From the NCBI RefSeq assembly GCF_005281345.1, contig NZ_SZXJ01000101.1, forward strand, positions 1 to 43,119: a DNA stretch of 43,119 bases, in the 5' to 3' direction. The translations under genes and the position numbers were made by a program. A model generated the notes under the pieces. That model did not search any database and was not told the DNA's origin. It was given only the letters and a program-made list of their open reading frames with translations. The stretch is from Citrobacter sp. wls619. GTDB taxonomy: Bacteria > Pseudomonadota > Gammaproteobacteria > Enterobacterales > Enterobacteriaceae. Each line of letters starts with the position of its first letter. Positions within the stretch are counted from its first letter, which is position 1. This document shows positions 1 through 9,506 of this stretch, piece by piece.

Positions 1-345
1 CCTGTAAAAAAGATATCAAAAAGTGCTCCAGTTTTATTATTAAATAGGTGTTAGCACACCTTAATCATTTAATAAAACGACAGCAGAGAAAAACTCATTC
101 AATATATAAATTAAACTCATCAATATAAATATCATTCATATGTACACCAGCGACGGCAAACGTGATTTTTAGTCTGATATTAAGCGTTAGCTTATCTTGC
201 AGGATGGCGCTCATGCTTACCCGGAAGACATACTGACATTGTTATTTGTCAAACTTATGGTTTTTATTGCCCCTCATAGTTTTATTCTTGTCGCGCTTTC
301 TCTATGATTTATTGAGCGTTACTTAATTTCATTCAGGAGCATGGG
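1..345. other. AT-rich intergenic region upstream of abrB
   Basis: I see no credible gene here. The stretch is AT-rich and has stop codons in all frames. A short perfect inverted repeat, GGTGT-TAGC-ACACC, lies at 48-61. It lacks a T run and has no obvious role. The last part must hold the abrB promoter and leader, but I cannot assign clear -35 and -10 boxes. In E. coli a fimbrial cluster lies beyond abrB. Nothing of it is visible in these bases. Confidence 0.6.
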
Positions 346-1392
346 ATGCATGTGTTGCGGTGGGGTTTACTGTTTTTACTGTCACTTCTTCTTTCCCTGT
401 TCTTGCTGTTGATACATCTTCCGGGCGCATTGCTGCTCGGTTCGATGATCGTCGGTATCATTTTCAGTATGCGCGGGATCTCCCTGCACCCTCCTCGCTG
501 CACATTTCTTGCCGCTCAGGCCATTCTCGGCTGCATGATTGCGCAAAACCTCACTGGCTCTATTTTAACCACGCTTGCAGCACACTGGACGATGGTGATT
601 GTCATCCTGCTGGCGACGCTTATTAGCAGCGCGGTCATCGGCTGGCTGCTGGTTCGCTACAGCAATTTACCAGGGAACACCGGCGCGTGGGGTTCATCAC
701 CTGGCGGGGCAGCCGCGATGGTTGCGATGGCGCAGGATTATGGCGCTGACATCCGCCTGGTAGCCTTTATGCAGTATCTGCGGGTACTGTTGGTGGTCGG
801 GGCGGCCGCGCTGGTAACCCGATTAGTCATGGGCGATCAGGCGCAAGCGGTCGGTCAGCACATCGTCTGGTTTCCGCCGCTGAGTATTAATCTGTTGAGC
901 ACCATACTGCTGGCCGCCGTTGCCGGTATAGCCGGGCGCTTACTGCGTATCCCCTCTGGCGTGATGTTGCTGCCCATGCTGGCAGGCGCATTGCTGAACG
1001 CAGGCGGTGTGATGGTCATTGAACTGCCGGAATGGCTGTTGGCAATGGCGTATATGGCGATTGGCTGGCAAATAGGCCTGGGCTTTGACAAGCAGATATT
1101 TTTGATGGCACTGCGTCCGTTGCCACAAATTTTATTGTCTATTTTTTCACTGATGGCGATTTGTGCCGCTATGGCCTGGGGTCTGGCGCATTACATGCAA
1201 ATCGACTTTCTCACCGCCTATCTGGCGACCAGCCCTGGCGGGGTGGATTCCGTCGCGGTAATTGCCGCAGGCAGCCACGCCGATATGGCGCTCATCATGG
1301 CGATGCAAACCCTGCGGTTGTTCAGTATCTTATTGACCGGCCCGGCGGTGGCGCGTTTTATTTCAGCGCATGCGCCAAGACAGCCTGCCTAA
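346..1392 (+). CDS. abrB: AbrB family inner-membrane protein
   Basis: This 348-residue, very hydrophobic protein has about ten predicted membrane segments. It matches E. coli AbrB (formerly YbgN) along its length from memory. Two similar motifs, [16 protein letters not shown] near residue 110 and [16 protein letters not shown] near residue 290, show the internal duplication typical of the family. The family is described as a putative transporter or regulator of aidB expression, and its substrate is unknown. The start at 346 is supported by AGGAG at 335-339, six bases upstream, and by the E. coli N-terminus; an ATG at 341 is out of frame. The gene converges on nei, and the two stop codons overlap. 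It should not be confused with the unrelated Bacillus transition-state regulator AbrB. Confidence 0.9.
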   Translation: MHVLRWGLLFLLSLLLSLFLLLIHLPGALLLGSMIVGIIFSMRGISLHPPRCTFLAAQAILGCMIAQNLTGSILTTLAAHWTMVIVILLATLISSAVIGWLLVRYSNLPGNTGAWGSSPGGAAAMVAMAQDYGADIRLVAFMQYLRVLLVVGAAALVTRLVMGDQAQAVGQHIVWFPPLSINLLSTILLAAVAGIAGRLLRIPSGVMLLPMLAGALLNAGGVMVIELPEWLLAMAYMAIGWQIGLGFDKQIFLMALRPLPQILLSIFSLMAICAAMAWGLAHYMQIDFLTAYLATSPGGVDSVAVIAAGSHADMALIMAMQTLRLFSILLTGPAVARFISAHAPRQPA

Positions 1393-2180
1393 TGCTGGCA
1401 GCCCGGACACCAGTAAAAGGGGCGTGAGGAAAGTGTCGTTTTCTCGATGATTCCACCACAGCGCTCACAGGCTTCGCCGTCCCGGTGAAAAACCTTAAAG
1501 CGAAACAGTGCGCCGTGGTGCTTATTGTCATCGACCTGGCCACGCGTGTTATACGACAGACGAGGAATATCAAGCAGCGCTTGCGCCAGCGTATCCAACT
1601 GTTCATCGCTAAGCTGTGACGCTTTATGTTGCCCGGTCAACCCCACCTGCCAGAGAATTTCTACCCGTAGATAGTTACCTAACCCCGCCAGAAACGCCTG
1701 ATCCAGCAACAGACCGGAAAACTGACGATTGCGAAAACGCGGAGACAGCAGACGCGTTTTTACCTCTGCGGGCGTTAAACGCAAATCAAGGACGTCCGGT
1801 CCAACCCGTTGCAGAAATGGATGGGTGGTGAGCTGCTCTGGCGTCAGCATTTCGATATCAGACGCGCTATACAGCAGGATAGTTTTATCCTCTGTTTGCA
1901 GCCTGACGCGCAGCACCCGCGTGGTTTGCGGAATGTTGCCGGTATCGACGACTCGCCACACGCCGTAAAGCTGATTGTGGCTGTACAGCGTCAGGCCATT
2001 GGAAAAATGGGTCAGCAAGGCTTTACCCCGCGTTTCAAGCTGGGTAACACGCTGCCCGATGAGTTGGGATTGATACGGTTTTAACTGCTCAAAGGCAAAC
2101 CAGACATCCGTCAGGGGTTTGCCTTTGACTGCCGCCTCCAGGTTATCCGCCGCGCGGCGGATCTCCGGGCCTTCAGGCAT
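1389..2180 (-). CDS. nei: Endonuclease VIII (Nei), DNA glycosylase/AP lyase
   Basis: Nei removes oxidised pyrimidines such as thymine glycol from DNA in base excision repair, and cuts the abasic site by beta,delta-elimination. The protein has 263 residues, the normal length. It starts [12 protein letters not shown], so removal of Met exposes the catalytic proline followed by the catalytic glutamate. The C-terminal zinc finger is intact, with cysteines at 238, 241, 258 and 261, and the Arg before PFYW is the finger's DNA-binding arginine. It is the last gene of the leftward ybgI-pxp-pcp operon, 14 bases after pcp. In E. coli nei follows pxpA directly, so pcp and the two DUF genes sit between them here. 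Confidence 0.97.
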   Translation of the reverse strand: MPEGPEIRRAADNLEAAVKGKPLTDVWFAFEQLKPYQSQLIGQRVTQLETRGKALLTHFSNGLTLYSHNQLYGVWRVVDTGNIPQTTRVLRVRLQTEDKTILLYSASDIEMLTPEQLTTHPFLQRVGPDVLDLRLTPAEVKTRLLSPRFRNRQFSGLLLDQAFLAGLGNYLRVEILWQVGLTGQHKASQLSDEQLDTLAQALLDIPRLSYNTRGQVDDNKHHGALFRFKVFHRDGEACERCGGIIEKTTLSSRPFYWCPGCQH

Positions 2181-2194
2181 AATACTGTCCTTTG

Positions 2195-2839
2195 TTAGTG
2201 TGTTGCACCGCCCGTCACGGCAATATCGCTGTCCACCTGCAATGCAGTGTCAATGGCAATTTCCAGCGCCCGGCGCACCGTTTCGCTCGCCATACTTGGC
2301 GCTCCGGGGTGCGCGGCGGCCTGTTGTGGCAGATAAGGAATATGGATAAAACCGCCCTTCACTGCCGGTGTGTCGCGTAACGTATGCAGCAGGCCATACA
2401 TCACATGATTACAAACAAAGGTACCTGCTGTTTGGGAAACGGAGGCTGGGATACCTGCATTGCGCATGGCCATCACCATCGCTTTGATTGGCAGCGTGCT
2501 AAACCATGCTGCCGGACCCTCGGCGACAATCGGCACATCAACGGGCTGCTGACCGTGGTTATCCGCAATACGCGCATCGTCAACGTTGATCGCCACTCGC
2601 TCAACGGTAATATCGGTACGACCTCCTGCCTGCCCCACCGCCAGCACCAACGACGGTAACAGCGCGTCAATCGCGGCATTAAGTACGGCCAGAGACTCGC
2701 CAAACACACACGGTAGCTGACGCGCAACGACACGACATCCGGCGATGATAGCATTGTCGAGCCCGGAGACCACTTCCCAGGAAGGGTTAACTGACTCTCC
2801 GCCAAAGGGTTCAAATCCGGTGATTAAGACCGTTTTCAT
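2195..2839 (-). CDS. pcp: Pyroglutamyl-peptidase I (pyrrolidone-carboxylate peptidase)
   Basis: Pcp is a cytoplasmic cysteine peptidase that cuts N-terminal pyroglutamate (5-oxoproline) from peptides and proteins. The 214-residue protein begins [14 protein letters not shown], the family signature. The catalytic triad can be read as Glu80 (in [15 protein letters not shown]), Cys143 (in [17 protein letters not shown]) and His166 (in [10 protein letters not shown]). The ribosome site AAGGAGG is strong. The gene lies nine bases after the DUF979 gene and 14 before nei, so it is almost certainly cotranscribed with both. Its product, 5-oxoproline, is the substrate of the pxpABC-encoded 5-oxoprolinase in the same operon. 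E. coli K-12 lacks pcp at this locus. Confidence 0.96.
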   Translation of the reverse strand: MKTVLITGFEPFGGESVNPSWEVVSGLDNAIIAGCRVVARQLPCVFGESLAVLNAAIDALLPSLVLAVGQAGGRTDITVERVAINVDDARIADNHGQQPVDVPIVAEGPAAWFSTLPIKAMVMAMRNAGIPASVSQTAGTFVCNHVMYGLLHTLRDTPAVKGGFIHIPYLPQQAAAHPGAPSMASETVRRALEIAIDTALQVDSDIAVTGGATH

Positions 2840-2848
2840 CCTTCCTCC

Positions 2849-3844
2849 TTACAGGAACATCAGGAAATACATCAGGAACACGTTAACCAGCAACAGCAGT
2901 ATGCCGGTTGGCACCTGCGCTTTAATCACGGCGTTTTTATCCGGTAACTCCAGCAGGGCTGCAGGCACGATGTTAAAGTTCGCTGCCATCGGCGTCATTA
3001 AGGTTCCGCAATAACCGGAGAACATCCCAATTGCCGCCATCACCGCGGGATTACCACCATGCTGCAACACAAGAATTGGAATACCGATCCCGGCGGTCAC
3101 AATCGGGAAAGCAGCAAATGCATTCCCCATGACCATCGTCAACAGCGCCATTCCGATGGTATACACCGCTACGGCGATAAAGCGGCTATCTACCGCGAGG
3201 TATTCCTGGGTCAGATACGATATACCACTGCCCACCCCTGCCGCCGTAAACAGCAACCCGAGCGTCGCCAGAATTTGCGGCAGGATGAACGCCCAGCCGA
3301 TGGAGTCCAGCAGGCGACGGGCTTCCTGAATGGGCTGATGGACGCGCTCATGAGTCATTTTTATCGCCATTGCCAGGCCAATCAGCGAGCCTGCCGTCAT
3401 AGAAAAGAGCGTGACCAGCGTGGCGTGATTCCCCGGCCCAAACAGCGCATCCTGCAAACCCGGAATGTGGTTAAACATCAGTACACCGATAACGGTCACC
3501 ACCGGAATAGCCAGCGCCGGAAAAAACAGGCGATTACCCAGTCGACTGGCGCTTTCTTCACGCTGCTGCTGGGTGCGTTGATGGTAGCTTCCCAGTTTCA
3601 CACCGCCAAACCCGGCAATCAGCGCCAGTACGACCACCGCAATACCGACCGCGATATGTACCGTACGTTTGTCGCCAAACAGTGAGTACGTCCAGTCGCC
3701 CAGCAGGAACAGCACACCATACAGCCCCCAAAACAAGCCTGTGGTTAAGCGACGCGGGTTCGCTTTGTCCTGCCAGGACATCACCGCCACAATCAACAGT
3801 ACCGCACCCGCCAGCCAGTAGAGATAGCTTTGCTGAAAATTCAT
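2849..3844 (-). CDS. DUF979 family membrane protein, putative transporter subunit
   Basis: This 331-residue protein has about nine or ten hydrophobic segments, starting with YWLAGAVLLIVAVMSW and ending in a leucine-rich helix. I recognise it as the DUF979 family, which nearly always sits beside DUF969 and often beside pcp. The start codon overlaps the stop of the DUF969 gene by four bases (ATGA), which suggests translational coupling and a stable pair. By context the pair is probably a permease for 5-oxoproline or pyroglutamyl peptides, but no transport has been shown by anything in the sequence. Motifs such as GNAFAAFPIVTAGIGIPILV and MFSGYCGTLMTPMAANFN, in hairpin-like positions, resemble those of ion-coupled carboxylate transporters. 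Confidence 0.85.
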   Translation of the reverse strand: MNFQQSYLYWLAGAVLLIVAVMSWQDKANPRRLTTGLFWGLYGVLFLLGDWTYSLFGDKRTVHIAVGIAVVVLALIAGFGGVKLGSYHQRTQQQREESASRLGNRLFFPALAIPVVTVIGVLMFNHIPGLQDALFGPGNHATLVTLFSMTAGSLIGLAMAIKMTHERVHQPIQEARRLLDSIGWAFILPQILATLGLLFTAAGVGSGISYLTQEYLAVDSRFIAVAVYTIGMALLTMVMGNAFAAFPIVTAGIGIPILVLQHGGNPAVMAAIGMFSGYCGTLMTPMAANFNIVPAALLELPDKNAVIKAQVPTGILLLLVNVFLMYFLMFL

Positions 3845-4563
3845 TGCGCTGCTCCTTTCGCTGCCGCATTGGCTTTCGCCACCTCACGCTGCAGATAGTT
3901 ATCCAGACGCCACAAGCGCGTACCGTGGATCAAGAAGGCGCAAATTGCCGTTGGGATCCCCCACAAAGCGATATGCAGCGGTTCGGTCTGGATCCCACCG
4001 GACTCCAGCATAAAGTTGTGCATGAAAATGATCGCCCCAAAGGCAACGAAGATGTCTTCACCGAAAAACAGACCAACGTTGTCAGTCGCCGCAGACATTG
4101 CACGCAGGCGATAACGTACGGCCCCCGGCAATTCACCGTGGTTTTTCTCCGCAGCCCCTTCAGCCATCGGGGCTAATAACGGGCGTACCATCTGAGGATG
4201 CCCACCCAGGCTGGTCAAGCCCAGCGCGGCGGTCGCTTCACGAATAAACAGATAGACAATGAGCAGACGACCACTGGTGGCGCTGCGGATTTTCGCGATC
4301 CACGCCTGGGCGCGCTCTTTCAGTCCGTGACGTTCCAGCAGACCAATGACTGCCAGCGGAATCAGCAGGATAAACGGCAGGTTGCGGGTGTTGAGAAAGC
4401 CTTCACCCAGCTTTTCGAGAATAGTGGCGATTGGCATATGCGCTGCCAGCCCGGTGACGATCCCGGCAACGATAACCACCAATACCGGGTTAAAGCGTAA
4501 AAGAAATCCGACCACAATGACGGCGATCCCCGTCAATGGCCAGAGAGAAATAGCCTCTCCCAT
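3841..4563 (-). CDS. DUF969 family membrane protein, putative transporter subunit
   Basis: This 240-residue hydrophobic protein has about six membrane segments, the first being LWPLTGIAVIVVGFLLRFNP. It belongs to the DUF969 family. The motif REATAALGLTSLGGHPQMVRPLLAPMAEGAAE, spread over about residues 108-140, looks like a conserved reentrant or substrate-binding loop. DUF969 and DUF979 together resemble two halves of one transporter. The gene begins 54 bases after pxpA, the largest gap in this operon. The gap is AT-rich and could hold a secondary promoter. The ribosome site AAGGGA precedes the ATG. Function is unknown; a role in 5-oxoproline or pyroglutamyl peptide uptake is inferred from the neighbours. 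Confidence 0.85.
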   Translation of the reverse strand: MGEAISLWPLTGIAVIVVGFLLRFNPVLVVIVAGIVTGLAAHMPIATILEKLGEGFLNTRNLPFILLIPLAVIGLLERHGLKERAQAWIAKIRSATSGRLLIVYLFIREATAALGLTSLGGHPQMVRPLLAPMAEGAAEKNHGELPGAVRYRLRAMSAATDNVGLFFGEDIFVAFGAIIFMHNFMLESGGIQTEPLHIALWGIPTAICAFLIHGTRLWRLDNYLQREVAKANAAAKGAAQ

Positions 4564-4617
4564 AATTAAATCCCTTATGTTGTTGTGTTGTATATTATTG
4601 TTTTGTATTAAAAAAAC

Positions 4618-5352
4618 TTATGCGCTAATTTGAATATTGCAGGCACCGAACGCGCTGCGCAAACGGCGGGCAAAAGCGAGTGCGTGCTCACCATCCCCGT
4701 GAATGCATACCGTCTGCGCGGTTACGTTTGCCCATGTTCCACTCTGACTTTTTACTCTCCCGGACTGCACCATTTCTAACGTTTGCGCCAGCGCCTGCTC
4801 TTCGTCTTCGATCAGTGCACCTGGCTGACTACGCGGAACCAGACTACCATCAGCCCGATACCCCCGATCGGCAAAAACCTCCTGACGCGTCGCCAGGCCA
4901 TAATGTTCACCGGCACGGATCAATTCGCTCCCCGCCAGCCCTACCAGTATCAATGACGGATCGCAGGCATAAACCGCTCTGGCTATCGCATCGGCCAGTA
5001 CAGGATCTTTTGCGGCCTGGTTATAGAGCATGCCGTGCGGTTTCACGTGGCGCATCACGCCCCCTTCTGCACGGGTAATGACTGCCAGTGCACCAATTTG
5101 ATACAGCGTTTGCGCATAAACCGTTTCGGCAGGCAGATTCATAGCACTACGACCAAAATTTTCCCGGTCTGGAAAGCCTGGGTGTGCCCCCACGGCCACG
5201 CCGTTTTTCAGCGCTTCCCGCACACTTGCCAGCATGGTTTGTGCGTCTCCGGCATGAAATCCACAGGCGATATTGGCCGATGACACCAGTTGAAGCAGCG
5301 CCGCATCGTTCGCACAGCCTTCGCCGAGGTCGGCATTCAAATCAATTTTCAT
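4618..5352 (-). CDS. pxpA: 5-oxoprolinase subunit A (PxpA, LamB/YcsF family)
   Basis: PxpA is one of three subunits of the widespread bacterial ATP-dependent 5-oxoprolinase, which opens 5-oxoproline to glutamate. The 244-residue protein starts [20 protein letters not shown], with the conserved DLxADLGE-type motif, then IACGFHAGD and [18 protein letters not shown], all hallmarks of the YcsF family. It carries the C-terminal [10 protein letters not shown] motif. Its start overlaps the end of pxpC by 11 bases. In E. coli (as YbgL) it has the same order relative to pxpB and pxpC. Family knowledge assigns the ring-opening step to the A subunit working with the B-C pair. Confidence 0.96.
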   Translation of the reverse strand: MKIDLNADLGEGCANDAALLQLVSSANIACGFHAGDAQTMLASVREALKNGVAVGAHPGFPDRENFGRSAMNLPAETVYAQTLYQIGALAVITRAEGGVMRHVKPHGMLYNQAAKDPVLADAIARAVYACDPSLILVGLAGSELIRAGEHYGLATRQEVFADRGYRADGSLVPRSQPGALIEDEEQALAQTLEMVQSGRVKSQSGTWANVTAQTVCIHGDGEHALAFARRLRSAFGACNIQISA

Positions 5353-6274
5353 CGTTAAGTCGCCATGTTAGCTGTTCCAGATAGCGCTGCTGATCGTGAC
5401 GCGCCTTCAATGCCTCTTCCAGCGAGCACTGAACAAAGTGAATCGGTTGTCCAAGAGGGATCTGCGCAAGGTGATACATATCCGCCTCGATGATACAGGC
5501 GATACGCGGATATCCGCCCGTGGTCTGGGCATCGTTCATCAGTACAATTGGCTGCCCGTTATGCGGGACCTGTACCACGCCGGGGAGCAAACCGTGTGAC
5601 AACATCTCGCGGTCTGTCGTGCGTGTCAGTGGCTGCCCCTGCAGACGATACCCCATACGGTTACTCTGTGGGCTCAGTCGCCACGGCGAGCGCCAGAACG
5701 ATGCCTGCGATGCCTCGTCAAATTCCTGATATTCGGGTCCAGGTAACGCACGAATATGGTTGCCCCACATCAGCTGTTTTACCCCTTGTGGGCCATTAAA
5801 TTGTCGTGTTGAAACGCCAATTGCCAACTTATCGCCATCGCGTAACAAACGTCCTTCAAACCCGCCAATACCGACTTTCAAATCGGTACTGCGCGATCCC
5901 ATAACGTCGGGAACATCAATACCGCCCGCCACCGCCAGGTAACTGCGCATACCATGATGCGGGTGTTTTAATGACAGGCGTTGTCCGGCTTTAACTGGCA
6001 ACCGCCAACCGCTCCATACCGGAGTACGATCCAAATGCGCTTCGCATCCCGCACCGGTCAAGGCAAACCAACCATCCGCGTCAAACTCCACCACCAGCTG
6101 ACCCAACGTGACTTCCAGCGCGGCAGCATTCGCATCATTTCCTACCAGCAGATTAGCGACGTTCAATGCCGGTTTGTCCAACGCGCCGCAGTGGCTTATC
6201 CCTGACTGACGAAAGCCATGACGCCCCCCGTCCTGTACGGAGGTGTACAGGCCAGCACGAATGATGTTTAACAT
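5342..6274 (-). CDS. pxpC: 5-oxoprolinase subunit C (PxpC)
   Basis: PxpC (formerly YbgK) is a 310-residue cyclophilin-like-fold protein homologous to the KipA/allophanate hydrolase-2 domain. It pairs with PxpB and, with PxpA, makes the ATP-dependent 5-oxoprolinase. Visible family motifs are the N-terminal [20 protein letters not shown], then [20 protein letters not shown] in the middle, and [20 protein letters not shown] near residue 250. The start overlaps the end of pxpB by seven bases and its end overlaps pxpA by 11, so the three genes are tightly coupled. Length and order match E. coli. Confidence 0.96.
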   Translation of the reverse strand: MLNIIRAGLYTSVQDGGRHGFRQSGISHCGALDKPALNVANLLVGNDANAAALEVTLGQLVVEFDADGWFALTGAGCEAHLDRTPVWSGWRLPVKAGQRLSLKHPHHGMRSYLAVAGGIDVPDVMGSRSTDLKVGIGGFEGRLLRDGDKLAIGVSTRQFNGPQGVKQLMWGNHIRALPGPEYQEFDEASQASFWRSPWRLSPQSNRMGYRLQGQPLTRTTDREMLSHGLLPGVVQVPHNGQPIVLMNDAQTTGGYPRIACIIEADMYHLAQIPLGQPIHFVQCSLEEALKARHDQQRYLEQLTWRLNDEN

Positions 6275-6924
6275 ACGCCCTCCTTCTGCGGGACAAAACG
6301 TACAGTATCTCCAGCCCGTAACAGGATCGGCTCCTCACGCTGCGGATCAAAAAGCTTAACGGCGGTACGGCCTATTAGTTGCCACCCGCCGGGCGTTGCA
6401 ATCGGGTAGATACCGGTTTGTGAACCTCCGATCCCCACCGAACCTGCCGGAACAAGTAAGCGCGGTTCGGCTCGCCTTGGCGTATGCAATGGTTCCGGCA
6501 AGCTCCCAAGATAGGGAAATCCTGGCTGAAACCCTAAAAACCAGACGACATAATCAACGGACGCATGCAATTCAACGACCTGCTTGTCGCTCAAACCACT
6601 GTGCCGGGCGACGTCGGCCAGATCGGGCCCATATTCGCCGCCATAGATAACGGGGATTTCGACAAAACGCGAATCCGGCTCCATCGCCTCGCTCTCTTCC
6701 CACCAACGTTGCAGGCGTTCAATTGCATCCAGCGCCAGCGTCTGCGGGGAATTCAGGATCACCGTGATATTGTTCATCCCCGGAATGGCCTCAAGTACAT
6801 TCGGAGCATCAGCCAGACGCTGAGCCAGACGCCAGATGCGTTTCTGAGTTGCCAGCGTAATCGGCGGTTCCAGCTCCAGAACCACCGCAGTTTCACCTAA
6901 CAGATAACAACGCGCTCGCTGCAC
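6268..6924 (-). CDS. pxpB: 5-oxoprolinase subunit B (PxpB)
   Basis: PxpB (formerly YbgJ) is 218 residues long and is related to KipI and to the allophanate hydrolase-1 domain. It forms a complex with PxpC in the three-part 5-oxoprolinase. The motif [20 protein letters not shown] near residue 125 and the segment [29 protein letters not shown] near 160-190 are the family signature. The start codon is GTG, preceded by AGAGGGAC at a good distance. It follows ybgI by 15 bases. Homologues in Bacillus (KipI) inhibit a sporulation kinase, but the company of pxpA and pxpC makes the oxoprolinase role the better call. Confidence 0.95.
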   Translation of the reverse strand: MQRARCYLLGETAVVLELEPPITLATQKRIWRLAQRLADAPNVLEAIPGMNNITVILNSPQTLALDAIERLQRWWEESEAMEPDSRFVEIPVIYGGEYGPDLADVARHSGLSDKQVVELHASVDYVVWFLGFQPGFPYLGSLPEPLHTPRRAEPRLLVPAGSVGIGGSQTGIYPIATPGGWQLIGRTAVKLFDPQREEPILLRAGDTVRFVPQKEGVC

Positions 6925-6939
6925 TTTCGTCCCTCTTTA

Positions 6940-7683
6940 TCAGGCTGGGTTAGGGATGTCGACGAACGTCACATCCAGATGGGTGTTTTCATTCAGCCAT
7001 TCGCTCAAGGCACGAATACCACCGCGTTCGGTAGCATGGTGACCGGCAGCATAGAAATGCAGCCCCTGCTCGCGGGCAGAGTGAATGGTTTGTTCAGAAA
7101 CTTCCCCGGTAATAAAGGCATCAACACCAAAGCGGGCCGCGCTATCAATGAAACTTTGACCGCCCCCCGTACACCAGGCAACACGCTGAACGTTTTCAGG
7201 CCCGGTATCGCCGCACCATAACGGTTTACGTCCCAGACGCGCTTCAATCCAGGATGCCAGTTCCAGCCCAGGAACCGGCATGGAGAGTTCCCCCCACGGT
7301 ACCAGAGGCTCTATCTCCCCCATCACCGTGATACCCAACAGCGCGGCCAGTTGCGCGTTATTCCCCAGTTCGGGGTGGGCATCCAACGGCAGATGCCAGC
7401 CATACAGGTTGATGTCATTTTCCAGCAGCGTTTTCAAACGCCGGCGCTTCATGCCACGAATAACCGGAGATTCGCCCTTCCAGAAATAACCATGATGAAC
7501 GATGACCGCATCGGCCCCGAGGCGAACAGCTTCATCCAGTAATGCCTGGCTTGCGGTTACGCCGGTCACGATTTTTTGCACCGTTTCTTTGCCCTCAACC
7601 TGCAAACCATTCGGTGCATAGTCGCTTATGGCTGCGCTGTTCAGCTTGTCGTTAATCAGTTGTTCCAGCTCGGTGTTTTTCAT
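6940..7683 (-). CDS. ybgI: YbgI, Nif3/DUF34 family metal-binding protein
   Basis: YbgI belongs to the Nif3-like (DUF34) family of dinuclear metal hydrolase-fold proteins. It is annotated in databases as a radiation-resistance protein or GTP cyclohydrolase I type 2 homologue, but its true reaction is not settled. The 247-residue protein has the metal-ligand motifs DAVIVHHGYFWKG and GWHLPLDAHPELGNNAQL in the N-terminal half, and GHHATERGGIRAL with FITGEVSEQ near the C-terminus. I chose the start at 7683, MKNTELEQLI, because it matches the E. coli protein; the frame stays open upstream but is not conserved there. It is the first gene of the leftward pxp operon and is divergent from dtpD across a 289-base gap. 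Confidence 0.93.
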   Translation of the reverse strand: MKNTELEQLINDKLNSAAISDYAPNGLQVEGKETVQKIVTGVTASQALLDEAVRLGADAVIVHHGYFWKGESPVIRGMKRRRLKTLLENDINLYGWHLPLDAHPELGNNAQLAALLGITVMGEIEPLVPWGELSMPVPGLELASWIEARLGRKPLWCGDTGPENVQRVAWCTGGGQSFIDSAARFGVDAFITGEVSEQTIHSAREQGLHFYAAGHHATERGGIRALSEWLNENTHLDVTFVDIPNPA

Positions 7684-7972
7684 CATCGTCCTCGTTGTCA
7701 TAAATTCTGCCTGCTCAATCAGCAACACAGCTTCAGTTAAAATAGCGTCCTCACCTCCGTTCGTCGATAGCCATTTCGCTGACACATCAAGAAACAATCA
7801 CGCGGCCTGTAAACGTAAATTGCTTACCACCACGAGATCGTATTCATGTATATTTATGCAATCAGACAGCATATTGCAAAAATAATCAGATCTGTATCAA
7901 AGTTACAACTTTAAGGAAACACACTCACACGGCACGTTCCTTCCGTCGTGAGGCATTTACTTCGAGAAAATA

Positions 7973-9454
7973 ATGAATAAACAAGCATCTCAGCCGCGCG
8001 CGATTTATTACGTCGTCGCGCTGCAAATTTGGGAATACTTCAGTTTTTATGGCATGCGTGCACTGCTGATCCTGTATCTCACTAACCAGCTTAAGTACAA
8101 CGATAATCACGCGTATGAACTGTTCAGTGCTTACTGTTCGCTGGTGTATGTCACGCCGATTCTCGGGGGATACCTGGCGGATAAAGTGCTCGGTAACCGC
8201 ATGGCGGTAATGATTGGCGCATTTCTGATGGCAGTGGGACATCTGGTCCTGGGCGCCAGTGAAATGGCTCCGGCGTTTCTCTACTTATCTCTGGCCATTA
8301 TTGTCTGTGGCTACGGTTTGTTTAAATCCAACATCAGTTGCCTGCTGGGTGAATTGTATAAACCAGAAGATCCGCGCCGTGACGGCGGATTCTCTCTGCT
8401 CTATGCCGCCGGTAACATTGGTTCAATTATTGCCCCTATCGCCTGCGGCTACGTGCAGGAAGAGTACAGTTGGGCAATGGGCTTTGCGCTGGCCGCTATC
8501 GGTATGCTGGCCGGGCTGGTCATTTTCTTATGCGGGAATCGTCATTTTGCTCACACCACCGGCGTCAACAAAGCCGTGCTGTGTGCCAAATCGTTCATTC
8601 TGCCGAACTGGGCCTGGCTGCTGGTTCTGCTGGTCGCCGCACCACTTTTAATTACTGTCCTGTTCTGGAAAGAGTGGTCCGTGTACGCGCTGATTGTCGC
8701 CACCGTCATTGGTTTGGCCGTTCTGGCAAAAATCTACCGTCAGGCACAAACGCAGAAACAGCGTAAAGAGCTGGGGCTTATCGTCACGCTGACCTTCTTC
8801 AGCTTGTTGTTCTGGGCCTTTGCACAGCAGGGTGGTAGTTCCATCAGCTTGTATATCGACCGCTTTGTTAATCGCGACGTGATGGGATATTCAGTCCCTA
8901 CTGCTATGTTCCAGTCGGTAAACGCCTTCGCCGTCATGTTGTGCGGCATCGTGCTGGCCTGGGTGGTCAAAGAAAGCGTGAGTGGCAATCGTACCGTTCG
9001 TATCTGGGGTAAGTTTGCTCTCGGTCTGGGGTTAATGAGTGCTGGTTTCTGTATTCTGACCTTAAGCGCCCGCTGGTCCGCCGCATACGGGCACTCCTCC
9101 ATGCCGCTGATGGTTTTAGGGCTGGCCGTTATGGGATTCGCCGAGCTGTTTATCGACCCTGTCGCCATGTCACAAATTACACGCATTGAGATCCCAGGGG
9201 TAACCGGCGTATTAACCGGTATCTATATGCTGCTTTCCGGGGCCATTGCCAACTACCTGGCAGGCGTGATTGCTGACCAGACATCACAGGGCGCGTTTGA
9301 TGCTTCCGGTGCCATCAACTATTCCATCAACGCCTATATTGATGTCTTTAGCGAAATTACCTGGGGCGCGCTGGCCTGTGTGGCGCTGGTGCTGTTGATT
9401 TGGTTATATCAATCACTCAAATTTAAAAACCGTCCTCTCGCGGTAGAGTCCTGA
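7973..9454 (+). CDS. dtpD: Dipeptide/tripeptide permease D (POT family)
   Basis: DtpD (formerly YbgH) is a proton-coupled importer of di- and tripeptides in the inner membrane. The 493 residues form a typical POT/major facilitator protein with about 14 membrane helices. The first helix has the family motif in the form [20 protein letters not shown], near residues 16-35. [11 protein letters not shown] and [16 protein letters not shown] are further conserved segments. It is transcribed alone and away from the ybgI operon, and is followed by a strong hairpin. In this strain it adjoins a pyroglutamyl-peptide degradation operon, so it could supply that pathway with short peptides, though this is only inference from position. 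Confidence 0.97.
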   Translation: MNKQASQPRAIYYVVALQIWEYFSFYGMRALLILYLTNQLKYNDNHAYELFSAYCSLVYVTPILGGYLADKVLGNRMAVMIGAFLMAVGHLVLGASEMAPAFLYLSLAIIVCGYGLFKSNISCLLGELYKPEDPRRDGGFSLLYAAGNIGSIIAPIACGYVQEEYSWAMGFALAAIGMLAGLVIFLCGNRHFAHTTGVNKAVLCAKSFILPNWAWLLVLLVAAPLLITVLFWKEWSVYALIVATVIGLAVLAKIYRQAQTQKQRKELGLIVTLTFFSLLFWAFAQQGGSSISLYIDRFVNRDVMGYSVPTAMFQSVNAFAVMLCGIVLAWVVKESVSGNRTVRIWGKFALGLGLMSAGFCILTLSARWSAAYGHSSMPLMVLGLAVMGFAELFIDPVAMSQITRIEIPGVTGVLTGIYMLLSGAIANYLAGVIADQTSQGAFDASGAINYSINAYIDVFSEITWGALACVALVLLIWLYQSLKFKNRPLAVES

Positions 9455-9458
9455 GTTT

Positions 9459-9499
9459 ACGGGCCCGACGATGTAATATCACTCGGGCCCGTTATTTAT
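9459..9499. terminator. Hairpin terminator between dtpD and the Rpn gene
   Basis: ACGGGCCCGA at 9459-9468 pairs perfectly with TCGGGCCCGT at 9483-9492 across a 14-base loop. A short T-rich tail, TATTTA, follows on the plus strand. It lies between two converging genes and can serve dtpD, and possibly the leftward rpn gene. Confidence 0.75.
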
Positions 9500-9506
9500 C
9501 CGCAGG

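Noticed and set aside
48-61. Inverted repeat GGTGT-TAGC-ACACC
   Set aside because: Too short to separate from chance in AT-rich DNA, with no T run and no nearby gene end.
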